64,000 nucleotides of DNA from positions 1,054,001 to 1,118,000 of the forward strand of contig JAFEVB010000012.1 of the NCBI GenBank assembly GCA_032629725.1, read 5' to 3'. Shown piece by piece: positions 55,826 through 64,000 of this stretch. Position numbers and translations under genes: made by a program. The notes beneath the pieces are model-generated. The model was given only the letters and a program-made list of their open reading frames with translations. It was not told the DNA's origin and did not search any database. This DNA is from Gremmenia infestans. Its lineage: Eukaryota; Ascomycota; Leotiomycetes; Helotiales; Hamatocanthoscyphaceae. Positions within the stretch are counted from its first letter, which is position 1. Each line of letters starts with the position of its first letter.

Positions 55826-57709
55826 ATGGAGCCTCAAGTATCATATACGGGGTCAACATCCACGGTCTTGCCATTGCTGGCGAGACCGAAAGGAGCCAGA
55901 CTCTTCTCGGCAAAGGCTTTTGACAATTTTCGACGTGGTCCTACTGGCGATTTCCACCCTGCGCTGGGCGAGGGTGGGAGGGTTTTCGACGCCAAGGCTG
56001 CGGCATACAATACAGCAAATACACACTTGGTCAGAAGACTGAAAGGTCGACATCTTCAGATGATAGCAATTGGTGGCTCAATAGGTAACGTTGTCAGACC
56101 TCAACTCATGGAACCAATCTAACACAAACAGGAACTGGACTGTTCGTCGGATCAGGTCAGGCGCTAGCTACTGGAGGACCTGGGTCTCTTCTTCTGGGAT
56201 TCATCATCATTGGAAGTGTGCTCTTTTGTACAGTACAGGCTCTTGGTGAGATGACTGTGACTTTCCCGGTGGCTGGTTCCTTTAATGCTTACGCTACTCG
56301 GTTTATTGATCCCGCATGGGGCTTTGCGAGCGGCTGGAACTATGCCATGCAATGGCTCATTCTCATGCCGTTGGAGATTATGGCAGCATCCCTCACGCTT
56401 GAATACTGGTCTCTGCCTATCCCTGGATGGGCAAGTATCTCAGTCTTCCTAGGAACGATTATCTTCGTCAATCTCTGTGGTGTCAAGGTTTATGGTGAAG
56501 TCGAATACTGCTTTTCTATCATGAAAGTCACTGCCGTGATTGGATTCATGTAAGTCTTAAGAAAAATATAGTACTGACTATGCTAACTATACGTAGCATT
56601 CTGGGTGTTGTAATTAATTGTGGCGGAGGACCAGGCTCAGGCTACATTGGAGGTAAATATTGGGATGATCCAGGGGCTTTCAATCATGGATTCAAAGGCT
56701 TCTGCAACATCCTCGTCACGGCAGCATTCTCTTTTGGTGGAACCGAGCTCGTTGGTCTCGCTGCAGCAGAGACCCATAACCCTAGCCGAGCGCTCCCTAC
56801 GGCCATCAAGCAAGTCTTCTGGCGTATCGCAATCGTATGTAGCCCTTCTTGTGGTGTTCAACCCTGCTCGCTAACCCTAATGTTTAGTTCTATGTGATCT
56901 CGATTGCGGTGGTCGGTCTCATTGTACCCTACACCAGTCCGCAATTGATCAGCCGAAATTCCGTCGACTCCAAAGCCTCACCATTCATCATCGCCATCAA
57001 AGATGCCGGCATTCAAGGCCTCGACTCTGTCATGAACGCTGTGGTAATGATGGCCGTCCTCTCTGTTGCTAACTCCTCCATGTACGGCGCAACGAGAACC
57101 CTTGCAGCACTGGCCGAGCAAGGCCAAGCCCCAAGAATATTGGCCTACGTCGACCGCAAAGGCAGACCTCTTGTCTCAATCGGCCTTGCGTCACTCGTTG
57201 GCCTATTATCCTACCTCTACGTTTCTCCCATCAAAGGCCCAGCATTCACCTGGCTCCTCGCTCTTTCGGGTTTGTCGAGCATCTTCACCTGGGGCAGCAT
57301 TTGCTTCGCACACATCCAGTTCCGCAAAGCTTGGTTGCAGCAAGGAAATGCACTTTCAGATCTTATTTACAAGTCGCCCATTGGGTCCGCTGGCTCTTGG
57401 ATAGGTCTGATTTCTCTTACACTCATCCTCGTCGCTCAGATCTGGGTTGCTATTTCACCCTCAGGAGGCTCGCAGGATACAGTGGGAGGGCAGGTTGCGG
57501 ATTTCTTCGAGGCTTGTCTGGCGATGCCTGTGGTGATGTTGAGCTATGTGCTCTATAAGATATGGTATCGGACGAAATGGGTAAGGATTCGGGATGTGGA
57601 TTTGAAGACTGGACGGAATGATTGTGAGAGTGACTTTATTCGGCAACGGTGGAAGGAAGACAGGAGTTTGTGGCCGAGGTGGAAAGTAATCTACAAGACG
57701 CTTTGTTGA
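55826..57709 (+). CDS. Amino-acid permease (APC superfamily, YAT/GAP-like)
   Basis: Four exons: 55826-56084, 56132-56549, 56597-56834, 56888-57709 (introns of 47, 47 and 53 bp). They sum to 1737 nt, giving 578 aa in frame. The first intron falls in the conserved AIGGSIGTGLFVGSG segment. About twelve hydrophobic segments follow, with family landmarks GEMTVTFPVAGSFNAYATRF, FGGTELVGLAAAE, SMYGATRTLAALAEQGQAP and a C-terminal FEACLAMPVVMLSYVLYKI. Plasma-membrane proton symporter for amino acids; specificity cannot be told. The ATG at 55826 was chosen as first in frame; the upstream frame has no ATG before the preceding stop. Confidence 0.93.
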
Positions 57710-58282
57710 ATTTATCTCAGCTGTATTATAAGTTAACGATCTCAAAATTATTAACGTCTACGCCCCATACTCATAAAACAGCAAAACCGGCTCTTCGAAA
57801 TCCTCGAATAATTTGTTTTTTCAATGTCACCACACAATTCTTTTCAATGTTTTGTTTTCGGCTACTCATTCAGGCCCTGAACCTAGACCTTTGTACAACA
57901 AACGATCCACCATGACCCTTTACTCGAGAGACCTATGCGTGGACGCGCAAGCCACCCGAGTTTTGGAATTGTGGCTCGCTGCAGTAGCGATGATCCGATT
58001 GGCCAGAATTGCGGCGACGTGCATTGTCACGGTCGTACAAATGGAAACTCTCTATGGATGGAAATGTACCTCTACCTCAGGTACATATCCCGAGGTGGAG
58101 TGCAGCTTCTATACGAGTTAAGCTGAGAATTGATTATGCAAGGGATATGTACATACCACGATGATGAAGTGGATGGGATGGGATGGATGAGAAGAAATTG
58201 TGGCTGGGGGGGTACTCTATAGAACTGATTTCTACTGCGTTGAAGACTTGAAGTCTTATTCTTTCCAACAATTTCAACGACA
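57710..58282. other. Spacer with Cys-rich coding-like patches
   Basis: Two overlapping plus-strand frames around 57935-58120 read like parts of one Cys-rich extracellular domain (ARCSSDDPIGQNCGDVHCHG in one frame; YGWKCTSTSGTYPEVECSFY in the next). They could be an upstream exon of the STP-rich membrane protein or a decayed small secreted protein. I cannot build a convincing splice to join them. Confidence 0.35.
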
Positions 58283-59290
58283 ATGGGAGATCATCTCGGG
58301 CGTCCTACGAAGAAGTCTAGAAATAGGAACGATGGGGGAGCTCGATCTCGACCACGGACTCGGACATTTGGATTCGAACCGAAGATAATTCCTTTCTCGA
58401 CAGGATCTAGCACGCTTCCTGTCTCTGCGATAGCCACTGAATCATCTCAACCAAGACCTACACCCGAGACAATACCCTTCTCGTGTTTTGGGGACTGCAA
58501 CCCAAATGGAGGTGGAGCACCTAGTAACACGGCCATCACCATTTCCATATACATATCAACAAGCACCCAGCTGGTGATACCCCAACGCGTCTCAACAACA
58601 GAACACGCAAGATCGGTCGTCGTGGTCTCAACTACACCAAGCCCAAATACAGCTACAAACCCAACTTCAAAAACACCAGCAAATGTGTTCTCGTCCGCCC
58701 AAGCATCTCCGATATCCAGCTCCGCTTCCCCAGTCGACTCCCTAGCCCCGTCTTCTCTGCCACCATCAGCAAAAGGGATACACACCTTTACTGTACCGGC
58801 ATCCAATCCCTCCACAACGACTGCAAACCCATCTCGAAGCACCAAGAACAGCACACCGAGCATCATCCAGAAAATGAGCACTGATGCGAAGGTAGGCGCT
58901 GTGCTGGGTATAGCGCTGCTGTTGCTCGTCGTCTCGGTCCTCACGATCCTCTTTTGCACGCGTAAGACACGGCAACAGCGGTTGTTGGCCGCTAAACATT
59001 CGTCGCTTGATCGAGATCCTCTGGTTGTTCATGAGAGGAGTAGTGGGGAGGGGGAGAGGGGGAGAGGAGGAGAAAGAGAAGGGGGAAATGAGGCTGGGAA
59101 TGAAGATGAGGCAAGGCGGAGTGTGGATGAAGAGGGGATAAGGTGGCCTGAGAAAGTGCAGTTGAGGGGGGAGGCGAAGGCGATATTCGAGTTGACGCGG
59201 GAGTTTGAGGGGGAGTATAGGGGGAGGGAGGAGGGGCCGGTGGTGGGGAGAACGGAGTTGAACGCAAGGGAGCTAGGTGGGTCTTGGTGA
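58283..59290 (+). CDS. Ser/Thr/Pro-rich single-pass membrane protein
   Basis: A 335-codon frame from an ATG at 58283. The N-terminal part is basic and lacks a signal peptide, so the true N-terminus may lie in an upstream exon (see the Cys-rich patches at 57935-58120). A ~170-residue STP-rich ectodomain-like stretch is followed by one clear transmembrane helix (VGAVLGIALLLLVVSVLTILFC), a basic stop-transfer (RKTRQQR) and a charged cytoplasmic tail with a Gly/Arg/Glu-rich segment. The plan matches fungal Mid2/WSC-like cell-wall sensors by architecture only. No domain is recognised. Intronless as written. Confidence 0.6.
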   Translation: MGDHLGRPTKKSRNRNDGGARSRPRTRTFGFEPKIIPFSTGSSTLPVSAIATESSQPRPTPETIPFSCFGDCNPNGGGAPSNTAITISIYISTSTQLVIPQRVSTTEHARSVVVVSTTPSPNTATNPTSKTPANVFSSAQASPISSSASPVDSLAPSSLPPSAKGIHTFTVPASNPSTTTANPSRSTKNSTPSIIQKMSTDAKVGAVLGIALLLLVVSVLTILFCTRKTRQQRLLAAKHSSLDRDPLVVHERSSGEGERGRGGEREGGNEAGNEDEARRSVDEEGIRWPEKVQLRGEAKAIFELTREFEGEYRGREEGPVVGRTELNARELGGSW

Positions 59291-60060
59291 TAGTCGTGGT
59301 GGCGGGTTTACTATTATTTCACCAGCATCGATATTGTGGTAGGGGAGAGGGTTAGCCACATGGCATAGGAAAAGTTGAACACCATAAGTAGAATATGCAA
59401 AAAAGGATATATATAATAATAAAAGTTGAAACAATGGCTTCGACCGTGGAAAATCCAGTCATCCATTAAGTTTGTCGGAAGTCTTCCGGTTGCAGTCTAA
59501 GCTCAACAACTCGCTCGCCATTACATCTGGTTTTCTTCTTCTTTCTGATTTTGTGTTGTAAGTTAATGTGCTTGTTTTGTTACATATTCGCTATATATCC
59601 CTCGGGACCCTTTTGAAAGGAGTAGTTCGTGCGGTACTCCCCGTCAATTCCGTGACCGAGTAAAAATAGACTGCGCGTAAGGTAATACCCATGAAGGCCC
59701 CCGTTGTTGTCCCTCTCTTCTTCTTTTGAAGCCATGCGTGATGTGTAATGAAGTCTTATCTCTATAAACGCTGATGGAGCTACGACATACAATAGAAATA
59801 TATCTCCAAACTACTAATCGGGTGATTTATGAGGAAGCAAAAGGGGTGTTCGCCCTTAGCTTATGACAGGGGATGATAAGCGAGAGCGAGCTACCCCCTA
59901 CGAGTGGAATTTGCAATGAATGAAAGAAACAAAAGAAACACCGAGCCGCAAATAATGTTAGTCAAAGAGTATCCTTTGCATAGGTAGCATATAGATGCAA
60001 GCAAGCTCAGATATGTATCGATTGTGCTAATTACATCAACACATTCAACCTATACTTTAC
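59291..60060. other. Convergent spacer
   Basis: About 770 bp between convergent genes. AT-rich, with no gene recognised. Confidence 0.45.
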
Positions 60061-61459
60061 TTAGCAGATATCCTCAATCTTCTGCTCAATGCCATCATGA
60101 GCCCCCAGATCCAACTTCAGCGTACGCCCAAACAGCTCCAGCAGAATCTCAAAGCAGATCTTGGTGATAGCAGGATCATATCGATTCTTCGAGAGTTCAT
60201 CCCTGATAAACGCATCTACACCCCATATCATATTAGCACATCCTCGTTTACACTTCCTATTAAAAAGAAGGAAAGAAGAAGCATAGGAAAACAGAAAACT
60301 CACGCTGTGCCCCCGCAACCTCATACCAGCTAAAAATGACCCCCTTCTCCCTCAACGTCTTCCGAATCACATCTCGTCCCTCCGCTGGCACGTGGTTATC
60401 GAGCGTGCCGTGGATCATGGCCAGCTCGGCTTTCATCTCGCTCGCGCGGGCGAGGCTGTCGTCCTTTTTACCTAGCCCGAGAGTGGCGCTGTGCAGGTCG
60501 GTGGCAAAATATGTTACGGCTGCGGAGATGCGCGGGTCCAGGGCACAGCGGTAGGCGAGGTGGCCGCCGAGACACATGCCTGTGGAGCCGATGCGGCCGG
60601 TGCAGGTTTTTAGGGAAAGGAGGGTGCTGATTGCTAGGGCGGAGTCTTCGTCGTAGCCGGCGAGGGTCTGGACAGTGTTAGTTGGTGTGCTTGAAAGAAG
60701 GGGGAGGGGTAAAGGGGCAAAGGGGGTAGTAGTTGAGTTGAATAAAGAGGACAGTACCTTTTTGACCTTGTACTCGTTTCCAGCGTCTGTGCCGGGACCA
60801 TCGTAGGCTAGGGCTTCGGGGCCTGTGAACTCGTGGTAGGAGGATGGTGCTGCTACGATGTATCCTTGGCCGGCGATTTGGCGGGCGAAACGTGCTACTG
60901 GGCCGGTGACTGAGAAATGGAGAGAGAGGTAAGTATTGGGTGAAGATGGAGAGGAGAGTAGAAGAAGAAGATAGGTAGTAGAGCTGAGACCAGGATGACT
61001 TCTAAGGAGAGGAAACGAAAACGCTTCAAACTATTGACAATATGCGTATAGAGGAATCGTATTGCGCAAGCGTCAAACAGAAAACTATGTTTGCAAGCGA
61101 GGATCAAATTGCCCTAACTGATAACAATTCCGAATCTTGAAACTACCCTGCAAAGAAACTGAACTGCCCTCCTGTGCCAAAACATGTAAAAGGTGCCTAC
61201 CTTGATAAATCTCACTGAAACACACAACACCAGGAAAGCGGCTGTGGGACAATCAGCTACAATCTCCTTATCTGATAGCAACACAACCCAACGCACGCAT
61301 TGGGATAGTTCGGGATAGAGGGGTGGAAGAGGAAAATCCCTGCCACATGTCAGCCCTATCCTATTGCTGACGAGGGAAACACGTGATATGCCTACTCATA
61401 GATCCGTCTTTGCCGTCAGCCTTGGTGGCCACATCTTTATGAGTCTCTTGAATCAACAT
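60061..61459 (-). CDS. Dienelactone hydrolase family protein
   Basis: Six exons: 61459-61396, 61339-61297, 61241-61201, 60909-60758, 60667-60304, 60215-60061. Introns are 56, 55, 291, 90 and 88 bp, all GT-AG. They sum to 819 nt, giving 272 aa in frame. Alpha/beta-hydrolase features are FPGVVCFSEIYQVTGPV, the Cys nucleophile in GSTGMCLGGHLAYR, MIHGTLDNHVP with the acid Asp, and AHAFIRDELSK with the catalytic His. This is the DLH Cys-Asp-His triad. Bacterial relatives open dienelactones in the 3-oxoadipate pathway; fungal ones often have unknown substrates. Many very small 5' exons are unusual but phase-consistent. It is divergent from PI synthase. Confidence 0.92.
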
Positions 61460-61992
61460 TATGAGTATTTGAGTTCAGTTTTGTTGTGTTATTTGTCCTT
61501 GCACAAATCAATGTTTTTTCTCTAGGCGAGGGGTGGTGTGGTGTGATGTGGTGCGGTGGTGTTGTCGTGAGGTGAAATACACTCAACTCACTCACCCGTA
61601 CCCGTACCCGAGTACCCCCTGGCACTGATTATGCCATGCCATGCCATGCCAAACCCCTGCTACCTTAATGCACGAATGACGGCGTCCGAAATCTCCGGGC
61701 AGCTGCCTGCAGTACTGTACAGTAATGTACCAAATAATTCCTCGCGCACCCAACTCACTCCATTACATGCGATAAGGACGACATCCAACTTGAACACTCT
61801 CCTTCGACCATCCCACTTCATCTTCCTCCTTTCTTGATACTCTAATTCTCCCATTCTCCATCCAACTTTCTCCAACAAACTGTAACTCTCCAACCCCGAC
61901 TCATCAGTAAAGCGGAAACCTACGTGTATACTCATTTCGTCTGCGAAAATTGGACACGCGACAACACTTCTGAACATCTGCGATAACAAGAC
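61460..61992. promoter_or_regulatory. Divergent promoter between DLH and PI synthase
   Basis: 533 bp separate the two starts (61459 reading left, 61993 reading right). It contains a GTGGTG-type G/T-rich run (61530-61570), a C-rich CCCGTACCCGTACCC repeat (about 61596-61612) and four ATGCC units (61632-61651). A bidirectional promoter is likely. Confidence 0.55.
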
Positions 61993-63051
61993 ATGTCGAG
62001 CGTGAGAACCCGGCGGCAAGCAGCTGCTATTTCAACTCCTACCACTCCATCGCCCGCTCCCAGAGGAGAACAAGTGGCCATGAATGGCAATGGTTTAGCT
62101 CGTGGAGCTACGAGGGAGAAAGAGCCCAAGGAGAACATATTTGTGTTCTGGCCGAACGTTATCGGTCAGTCATTGTTGCAGCAGCAGCAGAATTAAATAT
62201 CAATACTGACCTATCATATGCAGGATATGCGCGAATCGTTCTCGCCTTTGCATCGTTATACTACATGCCTCTCCACCCGAAAACCTGCACCTTCTTATAC
62301 AGCGTGTCCTGTCTCCTCGATGCGCTCGATGGTTACGCTGCTCGATACTTTGAACAGTCGACCAAATTTGGAGCTGTATTGGACATGGTGACGGATCGTT
62401 GCACAACGTCTTGCTTAATCGTCTTCCTCGCATCTGCCTGGCCTCGATACGCTCTCGTATTCCAAGGGCTTATCTCCTTGGACCTGGCAAGTCACTACGT
62501 TCATATGTTTGCTACCTTGAGTATGGGAGGCTCGGGTCAGAGCCACAAGGCGGTGGATGCTTCCAGGAGCAAGATTCTGAATTTGTACTACACGAACAAG
62601 GTACGTTTACCCTTGTCATTGCCTTGCACGGTTGCTGAATAAAATACAGACTGTTCTATTCATCTGCTGCTTCCTCAATGAAGCATTCTTCATTGCGCTA
62701 TACCTCCTCTCCTTCTCCTCGCCTTACCTCTCGCCCTCCCTCCTCGAAGTCAAGAAACCCGGCCAGCCCGGCGCGACACTACAACCGGGAAGCCCATCTG
62801 GTGCTTCAGCATCATCACTGATTTTCGCTAATCCCCACAGCGCAGCAGCTTTGGAGCTGGCACGCGCAAACAAGATGGACTCGTTCGTACCATGGGTTGT
62901 CGCTGGTGTCAGCCTTCCGGTTATGGCGTTCAAGCAATTTGTCAACGTCGTACAATTGGTCAAGGCTAGCAGATGGTTGGCTGAAGGAGACCGCGAAACG
63001 AGAAGAGCTGCGGGTTTGCCAAGGAAGAAGAACTCTCGCAAGATCAAGTGA
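61993..63051 (+). CDS. PIS1: Phosphatidylinositol synthase
   Basis: CDP-diacylglycerol:inositol 3-phosphatidyltransferase, an essential ER/Golgi enzyme making PI from CDP-DAG and inositol. Three exons: 61993-62164, 62224-62600, 62650-63051 (introns of 59 and 49 bp). They sum to 951 nt, giving 316 aa in frame. The CDP-alcohol phosphotransferase signature is intact: DG-x2-AR-x8-G-x3-D-x3-D in LDGYAARYFEQSTKFGAVLD and MVTDR. The N-terminal ~50 residues are Ser/Thr/Pro-rich and soluble (ENIFVFWPNVIGYARI starts the core). A linker (KKPGQPGATLQPGSPSGASA) between membrane segments is longer than in yeast, a common filamentous-fungal feature. The tail ends in a Lys/Arg cluster (RKKNSRKIK), possibly an ER-retrieval signal. 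The 5-phosphatase at 12449 acts on the same lipid pathway. Confidence 0.95.
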
Positions 63052-63892
63052 GGATGAGAGAATCGATAGCGATTCTGGTCATGGGGATTTCAGTGTGGTC
63101 AGGTTTTGACGGTGCAATTTATGCATAGTTGATTCATCTCAAAACCCTATAGAGAGGGTTCTATCTTTCATTCATGTACTTTTACTGGGAGCTGGCATGC
63201 TTCCACTTCTGCATTGCGTTGGTTTTCTACGCTCGTTCTTGTACTTCATTTAAGTTTTCCCACTGTCAATAGATGGAGGTTTGGCGTTGACGGATGGTGC
63301 ATACCTACCTACAAAGCAGAAATGCTGAATTTGTTGGAGGGCTGAATTTAAATATGCTGACAATAATAATATTGAATGGCCTTTAAGTACCTGAAGCAGA
63401 ATAGTCCGATAAAACGGCTAAAGTAGTTCGGTCTGACAACCTTGGGGAATAGGATAGGTACCTTGCTGATACCGATCTTGATCCTGGCTTTCCCTGTGAG
63501 ACTCGAGCCCCTTTAACGTGGCACCCCACATCAGACTCTGTGTCCCCCCAGGACCCCGCGTTGTTGATTCATCGCATTCCCCCAGCAAAATGAAAGTGAA
63601 AACGTACCTGGATTTCCCGACTTGATTCATTTCGAACATTACATTACCTTGCTTGATCATGCCACCTCGTGACAAGATGCTTTCCTAGGAATGTGATTAA
63701 GGATTCCCGTAGCTGAGCGGCATATCATATTCAACTCATTGATTACCTTACGTACTGCACTTATGCCACGCACGCTCCACCTCGCAATAGAAAAAGACTT
63801 GAATTGGTACTTATCACATGAGAATACAGTATTATATTAAATACATATTGGGATAACTTCAATTATATGTAAAAAGGGGGGTGGTTGAATAG
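63052..63892. other. Spacer, nothing recognised
   Basis: About 840 bp downstream of PI synthase. AT-rich in the second half, with a short G run near 63874-63880. No gene is seen. Confidence 0.45.
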
Positions 63893-64000
63893 CTAGCTGT
63901 CAGTTCCGCTGTTCTTCGCCTTTGGCCGCTTGAGAGCTATTTGTGTCCACGGTCCAATGGTACATCCACACATCCACGCCAGGGCCAAGCTCAACGATCC
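63893..64000 (-). CDS. Possible C-terminal end of a membrane protein (partial)
   Basis: Reading left from the window edge, 35 codons are open until the TAG at 63893-63895. They give a hydrophobic stretch (LALAWMCGCTIGPWTQIAL) and a basic-polar tail (KRPKAKNSGTDS). This resembles the end of a membrane protein, but it is too short for assignment; only the next window can tell. Confidence 0.35.
   Translation of the reverse strand, partial: GSLSLALAWMCGCTIGPWTQIALKRPKAKNSGTDS

Noticed and set aside
1..64000. CRISPR array, prophage, rRNA operon or biosynthetic gene cluster.
   Set aside because: No regularly spaced repeats, no phage or rRNA sequence, and no PKS, NRPS or terpene synthase core gene. 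The TmpA-like gene alone does not make a cluster.

Overview
The window is a piece of a filamentous ascomycete (Pezizomycotina) nuclear chromosome, probably Leotiomycetes-like. The lineage is an impression from gene style only. Fungal origin is supported by short introns (about 45-75 bp, GT..AG, many with CTAAC/CTGAC-type branch sites), a CFEM receptor, an HsbA-type protein, a HET-domain relic, DUF6594, a TmpA-like oxidoreductase and a heme-thiolate peroxidase. Gene-bearing blocks alternate with AT-rich, repeat-bearing gaps that look as if they have been through repeat-induced point mutation.

Layout. 1-8.8 kb: 3' part of a Ser/Thr-rich mucin-like protein (+), a NAPE-PLD-type metallo-beta-lactamase (+), and a GRAM-TBC-EF-hand RabGAP (-). 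9-12.1 kb: a decaying segment with a GH3 glycosidase C-terminal relic (-), an HsbA-like gene broken by a 13-bp tandem duplication (+), and an intron-containing tRNA-Gly(GCC) (+). 12.4-21.6 kb: a tail-anchored inositol-polyphosphate 5-phosphatase (+), a TmpA-like membrane oxidoreductase (-), and a CFEM/rhodopsin receptor (-). 21.7-24.9 kb: gene-poor AT-rich DNA holding one of two related MITE-like elements (the other is at 15.2 kb). 24.9-38 kb: a heme-thiolate peroxidase (+), an OPT oligopeptide transporter (+), a 226-aa orphan (-), and a Cys-rich CXC-like protein (+). 38.4-41.4 kb: EMC1 (-).

41.8-50.9 kb is an accessory island of damaged genes. It holds a HET-domain relic, a frame-broken DUF6594 gene abutting the 3' fragment of an F-box/LRR paralogue at a 24-bp palindrome, a nearly complete F-box/LRR gene with an apparent frameshift, and an ankyrin gene interrupted by a 42-bp-arm hairpin. 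51.2-63.1 kb returns to intact genes: a DUF1771-Smr protein with a Q/N/G-rich tail and a CaaX ending (-), a rhodopsin-domain membrane protein (-), an amino-acid permease (+), an STP-rich single-pass membrane protein (+), a dienelactone hydrolase (-), and phosphatidylinositol synthase (+) divergent from it. The right edge cuts a possible minus-strand gene.

There is no operon logic and no obvious biosynthetic cluster. The housekeeping genes (EMC1, PI synthase, RabGAP, 5-phosphatase) concern membrane and phosphoinositide biology. The environment-facing genes (mucin-like protein, HsbA, CFEM receptor, peroxidase, OPT and amino-acid transporters) sit nearest the decayed, repeat-rich segments. Exon coordinates were worked out by hand from splice signals and reading-frame phase. 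Where every exon sums to a multiple of three this is stated.
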